A stretch of 64,000 nt of DNA, from positions 186,001-250,000 of the forward strand of contig CAWDLN010000006.1 of the NCBI GenBank assembly GCA_963803115.1. Direction: 5' to 3'. This document shows positions 36,934 through 44,931 of the stretch, piece after piece (the first letter of the stretch is position 1; each line of letters begins with the position of its first letter). Position numbers and translations under genes: made by a program. A model generated the notes under the pieces. The model was given only the letters and a program-made list of their open reading frames with translations. It did not search any database and had not been told where the DNA came from. The DNA is from DATBGZ01 sp963803115. GTDB lineage: Bacteria > Actinomycetota > Actinomycetes > Mycobacteriales > Micromonosporaceae.

Positions 36934-37083
36934 GAGGCCGTTGTCGGGGAGGCCGTTGTCGGGGAGGCCGTTGTCGGGGAGGCCGTTGTCGGGGAGGCCG
37001 TTGTCGGGGAGGCCATTTGTCGGGGAGGCCATTTGTCGGGGAGGCCATTGTCGGGCAGGCATTGTCGGGCAGGCATTGTCGGC
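36934..37083 (+). repeat. 15-bp tandem repeat (about 10 copies) between divergent genes
   Basis: Five identical copies of GAGGCCGTTGTCGGG start at 36934, 36949, 36964, 36979 and 36994. They are followed by two 16-bp copies (GAGGCCATTTGTCGGG), one 15-bp and two 14-bp variants (CAGGCATTGTCGGG). It lies between the kinase start (36598, minus) and a lipoprotein start (37174, plus). The mixed unit length and lack of spacers argue against CRISPR; it behaves like a minisatellite, with possible binding sites for a regulator. Confidence 0.95.
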
Positions 37084-37173
37084 TTTCGTCGGCGTCGAAG
37101 ACCCAGGCTTCGATAACCATCACACTGCGAGTGCCGGACCACCGAACCGGTCAAGCGAGGATGGGATTTCGCC

Positions 37174-37641
37174 GTGAGGATTGACAAGAGGCAGGTGACG
37201 GCCGTTCTGGTCGCTGCGATGATCGGACTGACCGGTGCATGCCGTCGCGGCGAGCAGCCGGCGTCGAATCCGTCCGGCAATGGGTCAATTGGACAGATCG
37301 ACCGCACCCCGAGCCCGTCGCCGTCACTGGTCTGTTGCACGCCGCCCTCCCCGCCTCCGCTTGCATTGACGACGCCGCAGGCCGCGGCCGAGCACCTCTA
37401 CAACGCGTGGAAGGCGAACGACGCGACGTCGGCGAGCGTGGGCGCCTCCGCTACTGCCGTAGCCGCACTCTTCGCGAAGACCTGGCAGGCGGACACGTAC
37501 TTCTTTGGCGGATGCACCGAACCGGCGGCGCCGAGTGAGTGCGATTACAACTGGTCTGACGGCATCATCGCGATGAAGATAATCGGCGATCCAGTTGCTG
37601 GCTTCCAGGTCTCGGCCGTATCGTTCGGCAACGCTGGCTGA
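37174..37641 (+). CDS. Putative lipoprotein
   Basis: 155 aa from GTG 37174. Signal VTAVLVAAMIGLTGAC with a good lipobox (LTGAC). Then a Ser/Pro linker containing an unusual Cys-Cys pair (LVCCTPPSPPP), and a helical domain AAAEHLYNAWKANDATSASVGAS...LFAKTW ending with FGGCTEPAAPSECDYNW, resembling small secreted actinobacterial domains of unknown function. Divergent from the kinase; the shared upstream region holds the tandem repeat. Confidence 0.75.
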   Translation: MRIDKRQVTAVLVAAMIGLTGACRRGEQPASNPSGNGSIGQIDRTPSPSPSLVCCTPPSPPPLALTTPQAAAEHLYNAWKANDATSASVGASATAVAALFAKTWQADTYFFGGCTEPAAPSECDYNWSDGIIAMKIIGDPVAGFQVSAVSFGNAG

Positions 37642-37657
37642 CCACACGTGAAGCTCG

Positions 37658-37688
37658 GTGCACCACGGATCGTCCTATCGCGACAGTG
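37658..37688 (+). other. Short comEC-like sequence
   Basis: 37661-37679 matches 33570-33588 at 18 of 19 positions and reads V-HHGSSYRD in one frame, the ComEC KVAHHGSS motif. It has no open frame around it. Together with 33564 it brackets the kinase/lipoprotein segment as short direct repeats. Confidence 0.5.
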
Positions 37689-37867
37689 GGATTCCGTACC
37701 GCCGCGCAACGCGTCAGCTCACCTGACCAACCTTTGCCGTTTCGAAGTGGTGGAGCTCAATCTGGCCTGACGGCGGAAATCGGCCGTGCGCGGACGTGTG
37801 GCCCGGGCTGCCATGGTCGATTGAGACATCGGCGGCAAGTGTCAGAAGTACATGCGAGTATGGCCGC

Positions 37868-38830
37868 ATGGCCTCCGGCGCACTGCGTCTCGTCCTCGGC
37901 GACGAGGAGCTCCTGGTGACACGCGCGGTGGCGGCCACCGTCGCGGAGGCCCGGGAGAATGACCCCGACGCCATCGTCGAGGAGTTCCCTGCCACCGATA
38001 TGTCGGTCGGTGACCTGATGGGAGCGGTCAGCCCTTCGCTGTTTGGTGGACAGCGGGTGGTGGTCGTTCGGGATGGACAGGACGCCCGCAAAGACCTCGT
38101 GGCGGCGATCCTCAGCTACGCGGCGGCACCCGAGTCCGACGTCACGTTGGTCGTGACGCACGTGGGCGGCGCGAAGGGCAAGGCACTGGCCGACGATCTC
38201 CGAGATCTCGGCGCGGTCGTCACGAACGCCGGCCGCATCGCTCGACATCGCGACCGGGTCGAATTCGTGCGAGACGAGGTCCGGCGCCTGGGCGGCAAGT
38301 GCGGTGAGGAAGCGGCGGAGGCCCTGCTGGCCGCCGTCGGCAACGACTTACGCGAACTCGCCGCGGCCTGCCAGCAACTCGTCGCTGACTCGGACGGGCG
38401 AATCGATTCCGCCACTGTGGCGCGCTACTACCGCGGTCGGGCGGAGGTCAGCGGCTACACGGTTGCGGACGCTGCGATGGTCGGCAACCTGCCGGGCGCG
38501 CTCGAGGCGCTGCGATGGGCGCTGTTGGTCGGCGTTGACCCAGTCCCGATCGCGGACGCCCTGGCCGATGGCGTGCGGACCGTGTCCCGGGTAGCCAGTG
38601 CAGCGAGGGGAAACGCATACCAGGTGGCCGGCGCACTGGGGCTGCCGACCTGGAAGGTCGAGCGAGCCCAGCGACAGGCTCGCGGCTGGTCGCCGGAATC
38701 GCTGGCCAAGGCGATGCGGATTGCCGCTGTGTGCAACGCGGACGTGAAGGGCGGGGTCGAAGACCGCGGGTACGCGTTGGAGCGGGCCGTATTCGACCTC
38801 GTCAGTGCCCGTGGGTCTGGTGGCTCATGA
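37868..38830 (+). CDS. holA: DNA polymerase III subunit delta
   Basis: 320 aa, ATG 37868. LRLVLGDEELLVTRAVAATVAEAR starts the family; PSLFGGQRVVVVRDGQDA and LVVTHVGGAKGKALADDLR are conserved, and a helical domain III follows (ADALADGVRTVSRVASAARG). Delta opens the beta clamp in the clamp loader. An ATGA overlap couples it to the next small gene. In relatives it directly follows comEC. Confidence 0.95.
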   Translation: MASGALRLVLGDEELLVTRAVAATVAEARENDPDAIVEEFPATDMSVGDLMGAVSPSLFGGQRVVVVRDGQDARKDLVAAILSYAAAPESDVTLVVTHVGGAKGKALADDLRDLGAVVTNAGRIARHRDRVEFVRDEVRRLGGKCGEEAAEALLAAVGNDLRELAAACQQLVADSDGRIDSATVARYYRGRAEVSGYTVADAAMVGNLPGALEALRWALLVGVDPVPIADALADGVRTVSRVASAARGNAYQVAGALGLPTWKVERAQRQARGWSPESLAKAMRIAAVCNADVKGGVEDRGYALERAVFDLVSARGSGGS

Positions 38831-39333
38831 CGAACCGCCAGCCGCTCTACCACCGCCTGCTTCGGCTCCGCCATCTAAAGCCCAGGCCGATGGCCACATT
38901 ACTGTTCTTCGAAGGTTCGATCATGCTAGCGGTGCTTTTTTCGTTGGCCGAGTTCGTTGCCTGGTGGAGCGTCGTCCTTGTGCCGGTGACGGTTGGCGTG
39001 ATGGTGAAGCTCAACGACGTCATCGCCGGAGTACTGCGCCGGCCGGAGGCAATCGCTCAGCTCCAGCGGGCCCCGATGGCCGACCGCGTCGCCGTAGGCC
39101 GCAGCCGGGGACCACGACAGGCCGCGAGGGAAGGGGTGTTCCGGGAATCGCCGCCGTTCCGTCGCGCGATGGGGAGCCTTCAACCAGAGAAGGCGGGCCG
39201 TTGCCACGGTCCGACCATGGAAACCAGGGCCGGTTCGCGTCCTGACTCGGCGTGGAGCCCGACGGCTCGGGGCGAGGCAGTGATCAGGAGGAAAGGGAAG
39301 CCAGCCGCTTCGCGATCGCTGACTTGCGGTTAG
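38827..39333 (+). CDS. Small membrane protein
   Basis: 168 aa from ATG 38827, overlapping the holA stop. One or two hydrophobic helices lie at residues about 24-60 (TLLFFEGSIMLAVLFSLAEFVAWWSVVLVPVTVGVMV), with a basic N-terminus. The part after residue about 95 is low-complexity and runs 50 bp antisense into rpsT, so the true C-terminus may be earlier or affected by a sequencing error as in rpsT. No family recognised. Confidence 0.6.
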   Translation: MTNRQPLYHRLLRLRHLKPRPMATLLFFEGSIMLAVLFSLAEFVAWWSVVLVPVTVGVMVKLNDVIAGVLRRPEAIAQLQRAPMADRVAVGRSRGPRQAAREGVFRESPPFRRAMGSLQPEKAGRCHGPTMETRAGSRPDSAWSPTARGEAVIRRKGKPAASRSLTCG

Positions 39334-39552
39334 CGGCCTGGTTCTTGTGGATGACGCCCTTGCTGACGGCCTTGTCCAGCTTGCGGAAGCTTCGCGCATG
39401 AGTTCAGCGGCGCTCTCGGCGTCGCCGGCGGCGGCGGCACGCTCGTGGAACTTGCGGATGGCCGTCTTCAGCGACGACTTGACCGACTTGTTCCGCAGCC
39501 GGCGCTTCTCGTTCTGCCGGTTGCGCTTGATCTGGGATTTGATGTTCGCCAC
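39284..39552 (-). CDS. rpsT: 30S ribosomal protein S20 (one-base frameshift)
   Basis: The frame from ATG 39552 reads MANIKSQIKRNRQNEKRRLR and continues as good S20 to ELMREAS, then changes frame. The other frame continues RKLDKAVSKGVIHKNQ, then AANRKSAIAKRLASLSS and a stop at 39284-39286, the standard S20 end. One base is missing at about 39383-39390 (TCCGC where TCCCGC is expected). Repaired, the protein is 89 aa. S20 binds 16S rRNA early in 30S assembly. Loss of the C-terminal half would be very costly, so a sequencing error is more likely than a mutation. Confidence 0.9.
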
Positions 39553-39754
39553 GCGACAGCCTCGTCTTTATGTCGGGAGATCGGATTGGTACGTTCGCAA
39601 GATCACGCGACGCACGGCGAAGACCGCCGGGCGCGACAACAAAGATTACCAGCCGCGCGCGGACCGGCTCAAACCGCCCACGAGTCGTTGACGAAACGGC
39701 GTGCCGGACAGGGTACCGCCGCCGACCGCCGGGATCGGATGCCAGACTCCGTGC

Positions 39755-40573
39755 ATGGACATCGACCGGTTCTGGCAATTGATCGACCAGGCGCGAGCGG
39801 CCGCCGGGCCGCAGGCGGACCAGGCGATACGTGACTTCGACATACGCGACGACGAACCCGACCGTGACTATTGGGACTTCGACGACGACGACATGCAGGC
39901 TCTGGTCGAGTCGGCCCGGGCCGAGTTCGCCGGAGAAGGCGCCGATGAGGACGGCCTCGCCGGGGAGGACGACAGCGAGGAAGACGACGAGGAGGACGAC
40001 GAGGAGGACGACATCACGGATCCGGTGGCGCTTGCGCTGTACGAACTCTTGGCGCAACTGCCAGCGGCCGAAATCGCCGGCTTCGACAACACATTCGAAG
40101 ACATCCGTGCGCGCGCAGATCACCCGGCGCTGGCCAACGCTGCGATTCTGATCGAGCACGGCTTCCTCGGCGACGACAGCTTCGACGACTTCCGCGCCGG
40201 GCTAGTGGCGTTGGGCCGGACCACGTTCGAGGCCGCCGTCGCCAACCCGGACTCGCTCGCTGATCATCTTCTGGTTCGCGAGATCGCGTCAGCCAACGAC
40301 CCTCGGTGGCTTGGGCGCGAGGACATGTTATTCGTGGCGAGCCACGCCTATGCGGCGGTGACCGGCGAGGACGAGGTCACGTTCTACGACTACGCCGAAG
40401 GCTTGCGGGACAAGGTCGACGACGCGGTCGGCGACGATAACAGCACAGAGGACTGGGCCATTACCGACGAGCAGGCGACTCGTCTACGGCTACCGCGGCT
40501 CACCGAGATGTTCTACACACGGTCGATGCACAACCGCGAGCGGGCATTGGAGAAGCTCGGCCTGCACGACTAG
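39755..40573 (+). CDS. DUF4240 domain protein with acidic insert
   Basis: 272 aa, ATG 39755. The N-terminus MDIDRFWQLIDQARAAAG is the DUF4240 opening. A stretch of Asp/Glu at about residues 70-90, encoded by GAC/GAG repeats, interrupts the domain before VALALYELLAQLPAAEIAGF. The second part HLLVREIASANDPRW and RLTEMFYTRSMHNRERALEK is also typical. Function of the family is unknown. Followed by the 47-bp repeat pair. Confidence 0.85.
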   Translation: MDIDRFWQLIDQARAAAGPQADQAIRDFDIRDDEPDRDYWDFDDDDMQALVESARAEFAGEGADEDGLAGEDDSEEDDEEDDEEDDITDPVALALYELLAQLPAAEIAGFDNTFEDIRARADHPALANAAILIEHGFLGDDSFDDFRAGLVALGRTTFEAAVANPDSLADHLLVREIASANDPRWLGREDMLFVASHAYAAVTGEDEVTFYDYAEGLRDKVDDAVGDDNSTEDWAITDEQATRLRLPRLTEMFYTRSMHNRERALEKLGLHD

Positions 40574-40576
40574 GCG

Positions 40577-40684
40577 GCCGGCCTCGCGCGGGCTCGCTGG
40601 CGCTCGCCAGCGCGCTCGTTGGCTGTGTGGCGTTCGAGCCGGCCTCGCGCGGGCTCGCTGGCGCTCGCCAGCGCGCTCGTTGGC
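40577..40684 (-). repeat. Two tandem copies of a 47-bp dispersed repeat
   Basis: Copies at 40577-40623 and 40638-40684 are identical and begin GCCGGCCTCGCGCGGGCTCG. Their reverse complement shares the start (GCCAACGAGCGCG), core (GCGAGCGCCAGCGAG) and end (GCGCGAGGCCGGC) with the 55-bp pair at 25579-25695. Each copy also contains a small palindrome (TGGCGCTCGCCA). It lies between two genes in the same orientation. Confidence 0.92.
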
Positions 40685-40783
40685 CGGGGTCTCAAGCGTG
40701 GGACGATAGAGCCGGCCGGTCGCCGCGTGGCGCCGGCCGGCCGACTATGGCCCCGAACCTGATCCCTGCTAGCAAGGACGACC

Positions 40784-42658
40784 GTGCCCACAACGCTCGA
40801 GCCCGGCGCGACCGACCCTGGACGCCTACGAAACTTCTGCATCATCGCCCACATCGACCACGGAAAGTCGACGCTGGCGGACCGGATGCTGCAGATCACT
40901 GGCGTGGTCGACCCCAGGCAGATGCGGGCGCAGTACCTCGACCGGATGGACATCGAGCGTGAACGCGGCATCACGATCAAGAGCCAGGCGGTACGACTGC
41001 CCTGGCGGGTTCGGGAGGGCGCGAACAAGGGCGAGGACGCCGTCCTCAACATGATTGACACGCCTGGGCACGTCGACTTCACCTACGAGGTTTCACGCAG
41101 CTTGGCCGCCTGCGAGGGGGCGGTGCTCCTCGTCGATTCGGCCCAGGGCATCGAGGCACAGACGCTGGCCAACCTCTATCTGGCCATGGAAAACGACCTG
41201 ACGGTCATACCCGTACTCAACAAGATCGACCTTCCGGCGGCCCAGCCGGAAAAGTACGCCGAGGAGTTGGCTCACCTGATTGGGTGCCAGCCGGAGGATT
41301 GCCTGCGCGTCTCGGGAAAGACGGGCGAAGGTGTGGCGCATCTGCTCGACGAGATCGTCCGGCAATTGCCCCCGCCAACCGGCGGGGAGCCGAATTCGCC
41401 AGCGAGAGCGATGATCTTCGACTCGGTCTACGACGTCTACCGTGGCGTGATCACGTACGTGCGGGTGATCGACGGCCGGATCGAGGCCCGCGACCGGATC
41501 AAGATGATGTCGACCGGCGCCGTGCACGAGCTGCTGGAGCTCGGTGTGATCTCGCCGGAGCCGATCAAGTCCGGTGCCCTGGGCGTCGGCGAGGTTGGTT
41601 ACCTGATGACCGGCGTGAAGGACGTCCGGCAGTCGCGGGTCGGTGACACGATCACCATCAACTCGCGACCAGCGAAGACCCCACTCGGTGGGTACAAAGA
41701 CCCGAAGCCGATGGTCTACTCGGGTCTGTATCCGATCGACGGCTCGGACTATCCGAACCTTCGCGACGCCTTGGACAAGCTGAAGCTCAACGACGCGGCG
41801 CTGCACTACGAGCCGGAGACCTCAGCGGCGCTGGGTTTCGGATTCCGGTGCGGCTTTCTCGGGCTGCTGCACCTGGAGATCATCCGGGAACGGCTCGAGC
41901 GCGAGTCCAATTTGGACCTCATCTCGACCGCGCCGAACGTGGTCTACCGGGTGGTGCTTGACGACGGCGGCGAGATCACCGTCACCAACCCGAGCGAGTA
42001 CCCCGCGGGCAAGGTGGCGGAGGTCTACGAACCAGTGGTACGGGCGACCGTACTCACGCCCAATGATTACGTCGGCGCGGTGATGGAATTGTGCCAGGGG
42101 CGGCGCGGAACGATGCTGGGTATGGACTACCTGTCCGCCGACCGGGTCGAGCTGCGCTACACCCTGCCGCTCGCAGAGATTATCTTTGATTTCTTCGACC
42201 AGCTGAAGAGCCGGACCAAGGGGTACGCCTCGCTGGACTACGAGACCAGTGGCGAGCAGCGGGCCGAGCTCGTCAAGGTAGACATCTTGCTGCAGGGCGA
42301 AGCGGTCGACGCGTTCTCGGCGATCGTGCACAAGGAGAAGGCGTACAACTACGGGGTCGCGATCACGGCCAAGCTTCGCGCCCTGATCCCGCGGCAGCAG
42401 TTCGAGGTGCCGATTCAGGCCGCGATCGGATCCCGGGTCATCGCGCGGGAAACCATCCGCGCCATGCGCAAGGACGTGCTCGCCAAATGCTACGGCGGTG
42501 ACATCACCCGCAAGCGCAAGCTGCTGGAGAAGCAGAAGGAAGGCAAGCGGCGCATGAAGATGGTGGGCCGGGTCGAAGTGCCTCAGGAGGCGTTCATCGC
42601 CGCATTGTCCACATCGGACACTTCAGTCGCCGAGAAGGGATCCGGCGGCCGGAAATGA
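40784..42658 (+). CDS. lepA: Elongation factor 4 (LepA)
   Basis: 624 aa, GTG 40784. Translational GTPase: IIAHIDHGKSTL (P loop), DIERERGITIKSQAV (switch I), DTPGHVDF (G3), NKIDLP (G4). The LepA-specific C-terminal domain includes KCYGGDITRKRKLLEKQKEGKRRMK. It acts on stalled or misassembled ribosomes. Its stop overlaps the start of the Nudix gene (ATGA). Confidence 0.98.
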   Translation: MPTTLEPGATDPGRLRNFCIIAHIDHGKSTLADRMLQITGVVDPRQMRAQYLDRMDIERERGITIKSQAVRLPWRVREGANKGEDAVLNMIDTPGHVDFTYEVSRSLAACEGAVLLVDSAQGIEAQTLANLYLAMENDLTVIPVLNKIDLPAAQPEKYAEELAHLIGCQPEDCLRVSGKTGEGVAHLLDEIVRQLPPPTGGEPNSPARAMIFDSVYDVYRGVITYVRVIDGRIEARDRIKMMSTGAVHELLELGVISPEPIKSGALGVGEVGYLMTGVKDVRQSRVGDTITINSRPAKTPLGGYKDPKPMVYSGLYPIDGSDYPNLRDALDKLKLNDAALHYEPETSAALGFGFRCGFLGLLHLEIIRERLERESNLDLISTAPNVVYRVVLDDGGEITVTNPSEYPAGKVAEVYEPVVRATVLTPNDYVGAVMELCQGRRGTMLGMDYLSADRVELRYTLPLAEIIFDFFDQLKSRTKGYASLDYETSGEQRAELVKVDILLQGEAVDAFSAIVHKEKAYNYGVAITAKLRALIPRQQFEVPIQAAIGSRVIARETIRAMRKDVLAKCYGGDITRKRKLLEKQKEGKRRMKMVGRVEVPQEAFIAALSTSDTSVAEKGSGGRK

Positions 42659-43170
42659 CGGTGGACGCCAGGTTCTGTCCGCGCTGCTCGGCGGCGCTGG
42701 CTCACGTGCCGCCGGTGGTATGCGGAGAATGCGGCTACGCGCTCTGGGTCAACCCGCGGCCAACCGGCACGGTCATCATCGTCAAGGACGGACGGTTCTT
42801 GGCCCTGAAGCGGGCGCGACCGCCGCGGCCAGGCTGGTGGGACCTGCCCGGTGGTTTCTGCGACGGCTGGGAACTACCGGCCGACGCCGCCGTCCGTGAG
42901 GCGCGGGAGGAACTCGGCATCGGGGTCCGGCTCGATACGTTCGTCGGCATGTACATCGGCCGCTACCAGTACCAGGACGAACTCCTCCCCATTCTCGACT
43001 GTTTCTGGCTCGCGTCCATTGTGGAGGGCGGGATCCGGCTCGATCCCGATGAGGGAACCGAGTTCGGCTGGCTGCCACTGCGGGATCCGCCGGCCATGGC
43101 GTTCGCCACGATGGATCTTGCACTCGCCGACGCACTGTCGTGTTTGGAGTCAAGTCCGATGGGGAAGTAG
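42655..43170 (+). CDS. Nudix hydrolase with N-terminal zinc ribbon
   Basis: 171 aa. CPRCSAAL...VVCGECGYALWVNP at residues 7-35 is a four-cysteine zinc ribbon, followed by the Nudix box in GFCDGWELPADAAVREAREELGI (GX5EX7REUXEEXGU fits). Ribbon-Nudix proteins include NADH pyrophosphatase-like and other nucleotide hydrolases; the substrate is not readable. Coupled to lepA. Confidence 0.92.
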   Translation: MTVDARFCPRCSAALAHVPPVVCGECGYALWVNPRPTGTVIIVKDGRFLALKRARPPRPGWWDLPGGFCDGWELPADAAVREAREELGIGVRLDTFVGMYIGRYQYQDELLPILDCFWLASIVEGGIRLDPDEGTEFGWLPLRDPPAMAFATMDLALADALSCLESSPMGK

Positions 43171-43205
43171 ACCGCTCGTAGGCTCCTGACTCCCGGAGGG
43201 AAGAC

Positions 43206-43478
43206 ATGACCGCGGACGGCATCATCTCGGCAATCATCATCGGCGCCATCATTGGCGCGCTCGGGCGCCTCGTCGTGCCCGGCCGGCAGAGCATGCCGGT
43301 GTGGCTCACCGTCGTCGTCGGTATCGTCGCCGCGTTGCTGGGCAGCGTGATCGCGAACGCACTCGGCGTCGAGACGACCCCCGGAGTCGACTGGACGGAG
43401 ATCTTCATCCAGGTCGTGCTCGCCGCGATCGGCGTCGCGTTGGTCGCCGGCGTCCGGGGTCGCCGTCGGCTCACCTGA
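43206..43478 (+). CDS. GlsB/YeaQ/YmgE-type stress membrane protein
   Basis: 90 aa, ATG 43206 after CCCGGAGGGAAG. Three hydrophobic helices: IISAIIIGAIIGALGRLVVPG, VWLTVVVGIVAALLGSVIANAL and IFIQVVLAAIGVALVAGV, with the GRLVVPGRQ loop typical of the 'transglycosylase-associated' family. Role unclear; members are stress-induced. A strong terminator follows. Confidence 0.9.
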   Translation: MTADGIISAIIIGAIIGALGRLVVPGRQSMPVWLTVVVGIVAALLGSVIANALGVETTPGVDWTEIFIQVVLAAIGVALVAGVRGRRRLT

Positions 43479-43494
43479 CCGTCACTAATCGTGA

Positions 43495-43533
43495 GGCTAT
43501 GCGCGCAGGTGAAGAAGACTTGCGCGCATAGCC
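43495..43533 (+). terminator. Perfect 13-bp inverted repeat
   Basis: GGCTATGCGCGCA (43495-43507) and TGCGCGCATAGCC (43521-43533) around a 13-nt loop, 17 bp after the stress membrane protein. No T-run follows, as is common in high-GC terminators. Confidence 0.75.
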
Positions 43534-43870
43534 ACATGTTCGTGCATTGATGAAAGCTCGCACCGAGTCAGTGATTCGCTACACGTCGTGCTAGGTCTGG
43601 AATGCCGGAGGGAAGGCGGCCGGACTCGCGCGTGCCAACGGACTGTCGCGTTACTGACTGCGCGCATGTCGGAGTGACGTACAGCGATTGGGATGCGCTA
43701 AAAACTTCGTAGGCGCAGCCTTTCCTGACCGTCTTGCTCGGCCAATGCGGAGCGAGCAGGAGATCTGGAATAAGTTGCGCCCCGGTCCGCGCTGATGGCC
43801 GAACGGCTGATGGACAAGCGGCTCGGACCGGGAAGGATTCGAGGGTCGTACCCACTACGGGAGGAAGTGC
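43534..43870. other. Intergenic stretch
   Basis: 337 bp of slightly lower GC without a gene. It presumably carries the promoter of the LPXTG protein; GGGAGGAAG at 43859-43867 is its ribosome site. No clear -10/-35 pair. Confidence 0.5.
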
Positions 43871-44614
43871 ATGGCGTTGCGAACGTTAAACCAGGTCCGG
43901 TCCCAAGCTCCGCGGACGCGCCACGGTCGAGTGTTCAAGGCCGGCGCTGCTTCCGCCGTGTTTCTCGCGGCTGTCGGCGCGGTGCTGCTTTGGGGCGGCG
44001 CGGCCACGGCCGGCGTGTATGCGGCCGCCGTCGCGGGCCCGACAATTCCGGCTCCAGACCCGACGACGCACGAAGGAAACGCCACCACATGCTCTGGCGG
44101 CCAGAATCCCGCTGGCCTCGACGGAGAGATCCTGTTTGGCGCATCAGACGCGAGCGACGCAAGTGGCCCAGCCGGTGAGGGCACGGTTTCCGGCGGCGGC
44201 ACACTGCTGGACGTTCACATCAACGCTGGCTGGCACGTCACGGGCATTGTCGTCAAGGGCGGCGAAAGCGGCTACAACGTTTACGGCCCATTCGATGGCG
44301 AGATCACCGTCACGGGGATGCACGCACCGCCGACGGGCGGCCCCGGCAACATCGGCGTGATCAGCCACTGGTTCGTGTGTGGCAACGAAACCTCATCAAG
44401 CAGCAGTTCGTCGTCGAGCTCCTCGTCGAGCAGCTCCTCGTCGAGTAGGTCGGGCACGGAACCAGGCACGTCGACCTCGACCGAGCCGGGTCTCCCGCTG
44501 ACGGGCGGTTCGCTGACCGGCCTGATTTTGGCTGCGGTCGCATTGATCGCTGGCGGCACGGCTTTGGTTTTCATGCGCCGTCGCCGCAACGCGACCGACA
44601 CTCCGGCCGCATAG
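43871..44614 (+). CDS. LPXTG cell-wall-anchored surface protein
   Basis: 247 aa, ATG 43871. Long signal peptide with a basic N-region (residues 1-22) and hydrophobic core (AASAVFLAAVGAVLLWGGAATAG). A 130-residue domain has two cysteines (ATTCSGGQNP and HWFVCGNE) and a beta-rich motif VSGGGTLLDVHINAGWHVTGIVVKGG. An uninterrupted run of 18 Ser and a Thr/Glu-rich stalk follow, then LPLTGG, a hydrophobic helix and an RRRR tail. This is a complete sortase signal. Ligand unknown. A 14-bp terminator follows. Confidence 0.92.
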   Translation: MALRTLNQVRSQAPRTRHGRVFKAGAASAVFLAAVGAVLLWGGAATAGVYAAAVAGPTIPAPDPTTHEGNATTCSGGQNPAGLDGEILFGASDASDASGPAGEGTVSGGGTLLDVHINAGWHVTGIVVKGGESGYNVYGPFDGEITVTGMHAPPTGGPGNIGVISHWFVCGNETSSSSSSSSSSSSSSSSSSRSGTEPGTSTSTEPGLPLTGGSLTGLILAAVALIAGGTALVFMRRRRNATDTPAA

Positions 44615-44642
44615 TTTGAGTTAGCCCATACGCCATGCAACG

Positions 44643-44674
44643 CGCGCGGTGCGACCAACCGGTCGCACCGCGCG
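44643..44674 (+). terminator. Perfect 14-bp inverted repeat
   Basis: CGCGCGGTGCGACC (44643-44656) and GGTCGCACCGCGCG (44661-44674) with an AACC loop, 28 bp after the LPXTG gene. Confidence 0.8.
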
Positions 44675-44931
44675 TCGGCGTCGTTTAGGGCGAGGCGTTG
44701 ATCGCGTAATGCTCACGCTCAACGCCGCGACCTATCGATGATCGCCTGCTCAGCGGCGACGTTGCTGGCGTGCTCCGGCCGCAGACGGCGCGGCTGACTC
44801 TCAAGAACTGAATCTTGGAGCCTGGAGGCCCGTGGAAGGGCCATTACCTTCCAAGATTACTGATCATCGTGGCATCTGGGCTTGCCGCCCGTCGGTCGGG
44901 TGGCTTCCGGTTGGCGGGCAAAGGAACACCG

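Noticed and set aside
36934..37083. CRISPR array
   Set aside because: Units of 14-16 bp are directly adjacent with no spacers, and no cas genes are present.
36599..37123. A 175-codon extension of the sensor kinase frame
   Set aside because: It reads Pro-Pro-Arg-Gln-Arg repeats from the minisatellite; ATG 36598 has a ribosome site and the normal domain start.
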